Shown here one piece after another: positions 1-6,300 of a DNA stretch of 8,755 nucleotides. The stretch is from an uncultured Ruminococcus sp. Lineage in GTDB: Bacteria; Bacillota; Clostridia; Oscillospirales; CAG-272. The position numbers and the translations under genes are program-made. The stretch lies in the NCBI GenBank assembly GCA_902796505.1, contig CADBPA010000113.1:1-8755 (forward strand). The letters run 5' to 3'. How positions within the stretch are numbered: the first letter of the stretch is position 1; each line of letters starts with the position of its first letter. The notes under the pieces are model-generated. The model worked only from the letters and a program-made list of their open reading frames with translations. It did not search any database and was not told where the DNA came from.

Positions 1-14
1 GACGACGCGAAGGC

Positions 15-881
15 TTATTCCGCCTTGCCGACGGAGCCGAACAGCTCCATTTTCTCTTTCACGGTTGCCTTGATGGCTTCCACGCCGGGGGCGAGGAGCT
101 TTCTGGGGTCGAAGCCCTTGCCCTCGAGATCCTTGCCCGCTTCGATATACTGTCTGGTCGCGGCGGCAAACGCGAGCTGGCACTCGGTGTTCACGTTGAT
201 CTTGGAAACGCCGAGGGAGATCGCCTTTTTGATCTGATCTGCCGGAATGCCGGTACCGCCGTGAAGAACGAGCGGCATCTGACCGACCTTCTCGCTGATC
301 GCGGCGAGCGTGTCAAAGCGAAGACCTGCCCAGTTTGCGGGATACTTGCCGTGAATGTTTCCGATGCCGGCTGCCAGCATGGTGACGCCGAGGTCGGCGA
401 TCATCTTGCATTCGTTCGGATCGGCAACTTCGCCGCCGCCGATCACGCCGTCCTCTTCGCCGCCGATCGCGCCGACCTCGGCTTCGAGCGAGATGCCCTT
501 CTCGCGGCAGACCGCGACGAGCTCTTTCGTTTTTTCGATGTTCTCGGCGATCGGGTAATGCGATCCGTCGAACATGATGGACGAGAAGCCTGCCTCAATG
601 CACTTGTACGCGCCCTCATAGGTACCGTGGTCGAGATGCAGAGCGACCGGTACAGTGATGCCGAGCGATTCCACCATCGCCTCCACCATGGCGGCGACCG
701 TCTTGAAGCCGCACATATACTTGCCCGCGCCCTCGGAAACGCCGAGGATGACCGGGGAGTTCATCTCCTGCGCGGTCTGCAGGATCGACTTCGTCCATTC
801 GAGGTTATTGATGTTGAACTGACCGACCGCATAGTGGCCGGCTTTTGCTTTTTCAAGCATTTCTTTTGCCGAAACTAACAT
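15..881 (-). CDS. fba: Class II fructose-1,6-bisphosphate aldolase
   Basis: Encodes a 288-residue zinc-dependent aldolase that reversibly cleaves fructose 1,6-bisphosphate to dihydroxyacetone phosphate and glyceraldehyde 3-phosphate in cytoplasmic glycolysis and gluconeogenesis. Visible motifs are HLDHG at 82-86 (catalytic Asp84, zinc ligand His85), GSH at 106-108, EAEVGAIGGEEDG at 133-145, NIHGKYP at 175-181 (His177), LHGGTGIP at 206-213 (zinc ligand His207) and KINVNTE at 227-233. The last motif resembles the B. subtilis FbaA type more than the tagatose-bisphosphate (GatY) type, although sequence alone cannot fully exclude another ketose-bisphosphate substrate. Length matches the family (about 285). 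An upstream in-frame ATG at 926 was rejected: ATG 879-881 has AAAGGAG eight bases upstream, and the longer version would run through the promoter -10. The gene has its own promoter and no obvious operon partner; its terminator would lie outside the window. Confidence 0.96.
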   Translation of the reverse strand: MLVSAKEMLEKAKAGHYAVGQFNINNLEWTKSILQTAQEMNSPVILGVSEGAGKYMCGFKTVAAMVEAMVESLGITVPVALHLDHGTYEGAYKCIEAGFSSIMFDGSHYPIAENIEKTKELVAVCREKGISLEAEVGAIGGEEDGVIGGGEVADPNECKMIADLGVTMLAAGIGNIHGKYPANWAGLRFDTLAAISEKVGQMPLVLHGGTGIPADQIKKAISLGVSKINVNTECQLAFAAATRQYIEAGKDLEGKGFDPRKLLAPGVEAIKATVKEKMELFGSVGKAE

Positions 882-914
882 GATATGATCTCCTTTGTTT
901 TTTCTAACGCCACT

Positions 915-943
915 ATTATAGCGCATCGCGCGGAAAAAATCAA
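915..943 (-). promoter_or_regulatory. Sigma-A promoter of fba
   Basis: On the minus strand, -35 TTGATT (938-943) and -10 TATAAT (915-920) are separated by exactly 17 bp. The -10 is perfect. Transcription should begin near 907-909, giving a leader of about 27 nt that contains the AAAGGAG ribosome site. This suits a constitutively expressed glycolytic gene. Confidence 0.8.
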
Positions 944-972
944 TCCCTTCTGCGAAAAATCCGCGCAGGGAT
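934..972 (-). terminator. Possible terminator of the cupin gene
   Basis: Read on the minus strand, ATCCC-TGCG, a 9-nt loop, then CGCA-gaa-GGGAT form a 9-bp stem with a 3-nt bulge (943-972), followed by TGATTTTTT. The hairpin touches the cupin stop codon. Its T-tract overlaps the -35 of fba. The bulge makes the call tentative. Confidence 0.4.
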
Positions 973-1292
973 CAAAGAAAGTCCTTCCGCTCCGGGGTAA
1001 ATACGTCGAGAAGTTTCCCTTTTTCCAAGCATACGACGCCGTGCGGAACGTCGGGATCGGTCAGATAGGTGTCCCCCGCCGAGATGATCTTCGTCTCGCC
1101 TCCGATCGTCGCTTCGAATTTTCCTTCGAGGACATAGCTGATCTGCACGTGCGGATGCGTATGCATACTTCCGACGGCGCCCTTCTCAAAGGAAACCTCC
1201 ACCGCCATCATTTTTTCTCCGTGGGCAAGGATCTTGCGGCGGACGCCGCCGCCGAGGTCGCGCGCCGCGCTTTCGTTTCCGGTTACAAACAT
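972..1292 (-). CDS. Small single-domain cupin, KdgF-like
   Basis: A 106-residue cytoplasmic protein (no signal peptide) with one cupin barrel. Cupin motif 1 spans about residues 41-57, with His44-x-His46 and Gln50 as likely metal ligands; motif 2 spans about 73-87 (GD at 73-74, Pro83, His84). The C-terminal DVFTPxRxDFL at 96-106 and the N-terminal LGGGVxRKIL at 13-22 are the features I associate with KdgF, which linearises the 4,5-unsaturated uronates released from pectin or alginate. In that family an Asp, Phe and Arg of the C-terminal motif (here Asp96, Phe98, Arg102) take part in catalysis. No uronate-pathway gene is beside it, so KdgF function is inferred and a different sugar or sensor-type cupin remains possible. 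Start ATG 1290-1292 has AAGGAGG eight bases upstream. It has its own promoter. Confidence 0.88.
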   Translation of the reverse strand: MFVTGNESAARDLGGGVRRKILAHGEKMMAVEVSFEKGAVGSMHTHPHVQISYVLEGKFEATIGGETKIISAGDTYLTDPDVPHGVVCLEKGKLLDVFTPERKDFL

Positions 1293-1315
1293 GGTTTTCT
1301 CCTCCTTTTTCTTAC

Positions 1316-1344
1316 ATTGTACTCCATTTTTCCCGAAATTGCAA
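1316..1344 (-). promoter_or_regulatory. Sigma-A promoter of the cupin gene
   Basis: Minus strand -35 TTGCAA (1339-1344), 17-bp spacer, -10 TACAAT (1316-1321). It lies just upstream of the AAGGAGG site (1301-1307). Transcription would start near 1309, so the leader would be very short, under 20 nt. Confidence 0.75.
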
Positions 1345-1390
1345 GCCCGAAGCGAAAAAATCTTTTTTCTACTTGCATTTCCGCGGGAAA
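1328..1390. promoter_or_regulatory. Imperfect dyad between divergent cupin and nuclease promoters
   Basis: Both promoters carry nearly the same segment from the -35 into the spacer: CTTGCAATTTCGGGAAA on the minus strand (1329-1345) and CTTGCATTTCCGCGGGAAA on the plus strand (1372-1390). They face away from each other. Between them lies a perfect 7-bp inverted repeat GAAAAAA / TTTTTTC (1354-1360 and 1363-1369). The symmetry suggests either a shared regulator site or two similar core promoters; nothing in the sequence decides between these. Confidence 0.45.
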
Positions 1391-1401
1391 TGTTGTATAA
1401 T
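1373..1401 (+). promoter_or_regulatory. Sigma-A promoter of the nuclease lipoprotein gene
   Basis: -35 TTGCAT (1373-1378), 17-bp spacer, perfect -10 TATAAT (1396-1401). Start of transcription is expected near 1408, leaving a leader of about 57 nt with an AAGGAA ribosome site (1454-1459) five bases before ATG 1465. Confidence 0.8.
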
Positions 1402-1464
1402 AGGGGAGCACACTATGATGCCGCCGCCGAACCGCGCCGGCACGAAAGGGAAAAAGGAATCTTT

Positions 1465-2598
1465 ATGAAACAGAATCTTTCGCGCAGGATCTGGGCGCTC
1501 CTGCTCCTTCTGGCAACGCTGCTGTCGCTTTACGCCTGCAACTTTGAACTTTCGCAAAATAATCCTCCGGAGGACGAGCAGTCGTCCGAATCCCGGTACG
1601 CGCTCTCTTATGACGGTGCTGGAAAACTGGTTCCGTACGATGAATTCAGAATTTCCGATATCCGCATCGTTGACCGGAAGAGCGGCGAGACCGTCGCCAC
1701 CGCGACCGCGGAGATGTTCTCCGAGGCGGATCTCGCAAAACTTGACCGGGCGGGCGCCTTCTTCCTCACGCTTCGCTACGAAGACGAAGAACTCTTCCTG
1801 ACCGTCTATCTCGGCGAGCCGCAGCCCGATCAGCCCGATCAACCCGATCAGCCCGACCAACCCGACCAACCCGACCAACCCGATCAACCCGATCAACCCG
1901 ATCAGCCCGACCAACCCGACCAACCCGATCAGCCCGACCACCCCGGCGAGACCGCGCAAAGCTGGGAGGACATCTCCTTCTCCTCTGCGGCGATCGCGGC
2001 GTATTATAAGTCCGCCGAGGGAAAAACCGGGCAGAGTTTGAAGCTTTCCCTGCGCGCTATCATCTCGGTGGTGAAGCATAAAGAAACCTACGCCGAGCTT
2101 CGTTCCGATCTCGCCCTTACCGATCCCGGCGACAAACCCGGCACCATCCGTCTCTTCTATACGCACGAAGAGGTCAGCTCCAAGTGGGATCAGGGAAACA
2201 CCTGGAACCGCGAGCACGTCTGGCCGAAGTCCAAAGCCTGGTACGATAACGAGGGCGGCGGCGCCGATCTGCATCACATCCGCCCGGACAGCCCGTCCTC
2301 CAACTCCGCCCGCGGCAATAAGCCCTTCGGATACGGAAGCGGATATTTCCTTCCGAACGAGGACGTCCGCGGCGACGTCGCGCGCATCGTCTTTTATATG
2401 ATGGTGCGTTATTCCGAGGCCGACAGCTACCCGGTCACGAACGTTGCCCAGTCGATGGATATGCTTCTCGAATGGAATCTTGCCGACCCGGTGGACTCCT
2501 ATGAGACCTACCGCAACGAACAGGCGTACAAGATCCAGGGCAACCGTAACCCCTTCATCGATTGCTCCGGCCTTGCCGATCTGATCTGGGCTGCATAA
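1465..2598 (+). CDS. Surface lipoprotein with (PDQ)n linker and endonuclease I domain
   Basis: A 377-residue protein. Residues 1-25 are a lipoprotein signal peptide: two arginines, a Leu-rich core and the lipobox LYAC with Cys25 as the lipid anchor. Residues about 45-118 form a small, probably beta-rich domain I do not recognise. Residues 121-159 are twelve PDQ triplets plus one PDH. The C-terminal part is an endonuclease I (EndA/NucM, PF04231-type) domain: WNREHVWPKS at 247-256, DLHHIRP at 268-274, NSARGNKPFG at 280-289, GDVARIVFYM about 313-322, and a terminal IQGNRNPFID block. Family members are metal-dependent, non-specific DNases of the beta-beta-alpha metal fold, with the DLHH histidines and nearby Asn in the active site. 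A role in scavenging or clearing extracellular DNA at the cell surface is inferred. ATG 1465 was chosen because it directly precedes the signal peptide; the frame stays open upstream to 1234, but that part overlaps the promoter. It ends at a strong terminator. Confidence 0.93.
   Translation: MKQNLSRRIWALLLLLATLLSLYACNFELSQNNPPEDEQSSESRYALSYDGAGKLVPYDEFRISDIRIVDRKSGETVATATAEMFSEADLAKLDRAGAFFLTLRYEDEELFLTVYLGEPQPDQPDQPDQPDQPDQPDQPDQPDQPDQPDQPDQPDQPDHPGETAQSWEDISFSSAAIAAYYKSAEGKTGQSLKLSLRAIISVVKHKETYAELRSDLALTDPGDKPGTIRLFYTHEEVSSKWDQGNTWNREHVWPKSKAWYDNEGGGADLHHIRPDSPSSNSARGNKPFGYGSGYFLPNEDVRGDVARIVFYMMVRYSEADSYPVTNVAQSMDMLLEWNLADPVDSYETYRNEQAYKIQGNRNPFIDCSGLADLIWAA
1825..1941 (+). repeat. 9-bp tandem repeat encoding (Pro-Asp-Gln)12-Pro-Asp-His
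   Basis: Thirteen in-frame 9-bp units, CCC-GAY-CAR, with variation only at silent third positions apart from the final CAC (His). Three unit types occur, in the order gat-cag, gat-caa, gat-cag, gac-caa three times, gat-caa twice, gat-cag, gac-caa twice, gat-cag, then gac-cac. The combination gac-cag never occurs. The product is an extended acidic Pro-rich spacer holding the nuclease away from the membrane. Such an array is prone to changes in copy number, each preserving the frame. Confidence 0.97.
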
Positions 2599-2612
2599 TG
2601 TATAAAAAAATG

Positions 2613-2651
2613 AAAACGATCCGCTCTTCTTTCGGGAAAGCGGATCGTTTT
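2613..2651. terminator. Bidirectional intrinsic terminator between convergent genes
   Basis: AAAACGATCCGCT (2613-2625) and AGCGGATCGTTTT (2639-2651) form a perfect 13-bp stem with a 13-nt loop. On the plus strand, the stem itself ends in TTTT. On the minus strand the stem is followed by CATTTTTTT, a good T-tract. It sits between the nuclease stop (2598) and the CYTH stop (2675), so it can end both transcripts. Confidence 0.92.
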
Positions 2652-2672
2652 GCTGATAATGACAATAAAAAT

Positions 2673-3194
2673 TTACATTTCTTCGATCTTGTCCTCTTTG
2701 GGGAAGGCTTTCGCCATATCCGCGTTGGAGTACCCCTTCACGCCGGTCACCTCACGGATGACGCGGAGAAAGGCCGGGAAGGGAGGACGTTCTCCGCGCG
2801 AGCGCAGCTCGGTTTCGAGAATGCAGGTCTTCTTCCATCCGGGATAGAGATCCACCTCGAAGAGCTGATCGCCGAAGCGGAAGATCACCCGGCGCTTTTC
2901 GATCGGCGTCCGGCTTTCGTCCCTGCGCTCGGTGAGCGCAAGATATTCCTCCCCGGAGATCTCCCGTTCGGTCTCCTCGCAGCTCATGCGGTCAATACGG
3001 ACCTTTTTCGTCTCGGTATAAACGACTCTGTCCGGGTAAACTCTCTTGCGGATGCGGTGCGTTTCTCCGTCGGGCGACGTAAGATAGATCTGCGTGATCT
3101 CGCTTTCGCCGTAGTCCGGCATCTTCCGCATCTCTCCGTCGTCCGGGACGGCGATAATATATTTTCTTTCGATCTCTTCAGCGGTCCTGCTCAT
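2673..3194 (-). CDS. CYTH-domain (triphosphate tunnel metalloenzyme) protein
   Basis: A 173-residue cytoplasmic protein with the N-terminal CYTH signature E-x-E-x-K (Glu7, Glu9, Lys11). Basic and acidic residues alternate through the domain as expected for the tunnel: RIRKR at 47-51, ETKK at 61-64, ETERE at 74-78, EKRR at 99-102, FEVDLY at 112-117 and ETE at 127-129. Bacterial single-domain members of about 150-180 residues usually bind metal and hydrolyse inorganic tripolyphosphate or other triphosphates, while some relatives are class IV adenylate or thiamine-triphosphate enzymes. The substrate here cannot be read from sequence. Start ATG 3192-3194 has AAAGGGG six bases upstream; the frame remains open upstream to 3317, but that extension is not protein-like and contains the promoter. 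It is convergent with the nuclease and divergent from the giant lipoprotein gene. Confidence 0.88.
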   Translation of the reverse strand: MSRTAEEIERKYIIAVPDDGEMRKMPDYGESEITQIYLTSPDGETHRIRKRVYPDRVVYTETKKVRIDRMSCEETEREISGEEYLALTERRDESRTPIEKRRVIFRFGDQLFEVDLYPGWKKTCILETELRSRGERPPFPAFLRVIREVTGVKGYSNADMAKAFPKEDKIEEM

Positions 3195-3221
3195 AACGAT
3201 CCCCTTTCGATTTTCTCTTCT

Positions 3222-3250
3222 ATTATACCTCGTTTTCGTTCGGATTGCAA
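3222..3250 (-). promoter_or_regulatory. Sigma-A promoter of the CYTH gene
   Basis: Minus strand -35 TTGCAA (3245-3250), 17-bp spacer, perfect -10 TATAAT (3222-3227). The -35 is preceded by C, giving CTTGCAA as at the cupin promoter. Expected start is near 3215, about 20 nt before the ATG. Confidence 0.8.
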
Positions 3251-3310
3251 GTCGGTTTGCCGCAAAAAAAGAAATCCTTCGACAGAATCCGCAGAAAAAC
3301 GGAAAAACTA

Positions 3311-3339
3311 TTGACAAATGTTTCTGCGTATGATAAAAT
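3311..3339 (+). promoter_or_regulatory. Strong promoter of the giant lipoprotein gene
   Basis: Consensus -35 TTGACA (3311-3316), 17-bp spacer, -10 TAAAAT (3334-3339) preceded by TGa (3331-3333), the extended -10 arrangement. A second TATAAT (3339-3344) overlaps but would give a 22-bp spacer. By match this is the best -35 in the window. Expected start is near 3346. Confidence 0.85.
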
Positions 3340-3347
3340 ATAATAAA

Positions 3348-3366
3348 ATAAGCGCAAGATGCTTAT
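3348..3366 (+). promoter_or_regulatory. Small inverted repeat at the predicted mRNA 5' end
   Basis: ATAAGC (3348-3353) and GCTTAT (3361-3366) form a 6-bp stem with a 7-nt loop. It lies almost at the predicted transcription start of the giant gene. A 5'-end hairpin can stabilise an mRNA, but a stem this short could be chance. Confidence 0.3.
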
Positions 3367-3373
3367 AAATTTT

Positions 3374-3391
3374 TTGGAGGAATTGGAGGAA
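3374..3391 (+). promoter_or_regulatory. Duplicated Shine-Dalgarno site of the giant lipoprotein gene
   Basis: TTGGAGGAA occurs twice in direct tandem (3374-3382 and 3383-3391), giving two full GGAGG cores. The second core ends 8 nt before ATG 3398, which is ideal spacing and fixes the start; the first ends 17 nt before it. The site may act as a ribosome standby site or reflect a 9-bp duplication. Confidence 0.85.
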
Positions 3392-3397
3392 ATACTT

Positions 3398-6300
3398 ATG
3401 TTGCACCGCAAAATTTTCCCAGCGCTTCTGTGTCTTTTGCTGGTGATCGGCGTCGCAGGCGTTCTCGTTTCCTGCGACCCCATTTCATCACATGAGCACA
3501 CCTTTGAAGAACAGAGCCGGACGCCCGCCACCTGCACGCAGCCGGGCGAGATCGTCTATGCTTGTACGGGCTGTTCCGAAACCAAAACCGAAACGATCCC
3601 CGCAACGGGACACGCTTACGGCGACTGGACGGTCACGACCGCTCCGACCTGTGAGACGCCCGGCGTAGAAACGCGCGTCTGCGCGAACGATCGCTCGCAC
3701 ACCGAGACGAGAACCGTCGCTCCGACGGAGCACGCCTATGCGTTCGATTCTTACGTCTGGGCGGACGATTTCACCGCAAAGGCGAAATTCGTCTGTGCAA
3801 ACGATCCGTCGCATATCCGCTATGAAGATGCAGAGGTCGGTTCCGAGATCACCGTCCCGGCGACCTGCGAGACGCCCGGCGTCCGCACCTACACGATCGC
3901 CGAAGGCGTGAGCAAGACCGAAACGATCCCTGCGCTCGGCCATCAGATGACCGATGTGGTCACCCCCGCGACCTGCACGCAGCAGGGCTATACCACCCAC
4001 AGCTGCTCGCGCTGCGACTATTCCTACGTCGATTCGTATACCGCGCTTGCCGCTCATAGCTGGGACAAGCCGACAGCGACCTGTACCGAGGGGCGCAGTT
4101 GTTCCGTCTGCGGAGCGACCGAAGCGGCGCTCGGTCATCATTACGTACTGTCCGGATCCTCTTCCGCCGATTGCGAAAATCCCGCGACCGAGACGTGGAC
4201 CTGCGATCGCTGCAAAGACAGCCACACCGATGAGACCGATCCGGCGCTCGGACACGATATCGCCGGCGTTTCCGCTGTGGAAGTCCGCGTGGAGGGAAGC
4301 TGCGATTATCTTCTGACCTACCTCTGCCGCCGCTGCGAAGAGGCAGTCTCCGGCGAGACGGTGACAAGACACAACTACACCGCCGCGATCACCACCCCCG
4401 CCACCTGTAAGAGCACCGGCGTGAAAACGCTGACCTGCTCCGACTGCGGCGCGACGGCGACCGAGGAGATCCCCATCGACAAGCAGAACGGACACGCATG
4501 GGACGAGGGAACGCTTTCCGGCAATATCCGCACCTATACCTGCTCGCTCTGCGAACAGACCAAAACCGTCGTCGACGCTTCCGCCGAAGTGGAAGCTACG
4601 GTTGCAAAAGGCGACCTGCAGGCGACCGGCGAGGTGCAGTTGAAGGAAGCCGCCCTTGCGCTCGACGAGACCACCCTCGGCCTGCTCGGCGACGACGTCA
4701 CCATCTCGGCGGATACGCTGAAGGACGAGGATCTCGAAGCCGCGAAAGCCTCTCTGAACAAAGAACAGCTCGCCCAGCTCGGCGATTCCAAGATCTATAA
4801 CTTCACGCTGGAAAGCGGAAGCGAGACCATTTCGGATTTTGCCGGCGGCAAGATCACCGTCACGATCCCCTACGAACTTGCGGAAGGCGAGGACGTGGAC
4901 AGTATCGCCATCTGGTATATGAGCGAGGGAGAGCCGGTCTCGATCCGCGCCGAGTATGCGAACGGCTACGTGACCTTTGAGGTCGAACATTTCTCCTACT
5001 ATACCGTCACCCGCCTGACTCCCGCGCAGAGATGCGAAGTCTACGGGCATAACGAATCCACCAAGGTCGTTGCTCCGACCTGCACCGAGGCCGGATACAC
5101 CCTTGTGGTCTGCTTGCGCTGCGGACAAAGCGAAAAGACCGACGTCGTCCCGGCGTCCGGGCATACGTATGACGTCGCGACCACGCCCGCGAGCTGCACC
5201 GAGAACGGCTCGGTGATTCACACCTGCACCGTATGCGGCTATACCTATCGGGAAACCCTCCGCGCGACCGGACACAGCTTCTCGGCAACCGAAAGCGCGG
5301 ACGCGACCTGCAAAGCGCCGGGCTACGTTCAGTATTCCTGCGCAAATTGCGACGCTACCTACCGCGACGTCCTGCCGCAGCTTGCTCACCGCTTCACCGA
5401 AACGGTCGCGGCTCCCACCTGCGAGGCGGGCGGTTATACCGAGCATACCTGCTCGCTCTGCGGTGAAAGCTACCGCGACGCTCTGACCGCCGCTCTCGGC
5501 CACGACTACCGCTCGGTATGGCAGTGGTCGGAGGATCTCACCGCGGCGTCTGTTACCTTCGTCTGCGCGCATGACGCGTCGCACACCTTCACCCTGACGG
5601 CTACGATCCGGACGAGCGTCCTGACGCCCGGCGAAAATTCGCACGGCGGAACGGCGTATACCGCCTCGGTGATCTACAACGGCGATACCCTCACCGATCG
5701 CAAGGTCGTGCTCAACGGCGCGGATGCGCACGACTTCTCCGACGCCTTCGACTATGACGAGTACAGCCATTGGCACAGCTGCGTCTGCGGCGAAAAGACC
5801 GCGCCCGAAGCCCATACCTTCACCCTGACCGAAGAGACCAAAGCGACCTGCGTCGAGGCCGGCAGAAAGGTCTATACCTGCGTTTGCGGCGCGACCAAAG
5901 AAGAGACGGTCCCGGCAACCGGCGTTCATACGTATGAGAACGGCGTCTGTACGGTCTGCGGCGCAAAACAACCGTCCCCCGACGGAGAATGCAAGCATCC
6001 GAACACCGAAGCGGTCACCATCCGCTTCGCCGATTACGGCTTCTGCGGCGGCGAGATGCCGGCGCATCTGTGCAAAGACTGCGGCGAATATATTCTTCTC
6101 CCGGAAGAAGTCCAGAGCCAGCCCTATACCTGCGTTTTCGATTACAGTACGGCAAAGCAGGAGCAGGGCGAGGAAGAGGACGGAACGCCTTTCATGAAAA
6201 TGGAAGCCGTCTGCAAAGTCTGCGGCGGTATGATCCGGCAATACGCCACGCTGCACACCGGCGAGCACTGCGTGCAGACGCAGAAGATCCGCATCGAATT

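Noticed and set aside
261..878. A 205-codon plus-strand frame opposite fba
   Set aside because: The minus-strand frame is an unmistakable aldolase with promoter and ribosome site; this is its complement.
1825..1941. CRISPR-like array
   Set aside because: Units are 9 bp, contiguous and in frame, with no spacers.
1369..2277. A 302-codon minus-strand frame opposite the nuclease, containing a (GLI/GLV)n run
   Set aside because: The repeat is simply the reverse complement of the PDQ array. The sense strand has signal peptide, catalytic motifs and promoter.
2562..3314. A 250-codon plus-strand frame opposite the CYTH gene
   Set aside because: It crosses the strong terminator at 2613-2651 and lacks domain features; the minus strand carries the CYTH signature and its own promoter.
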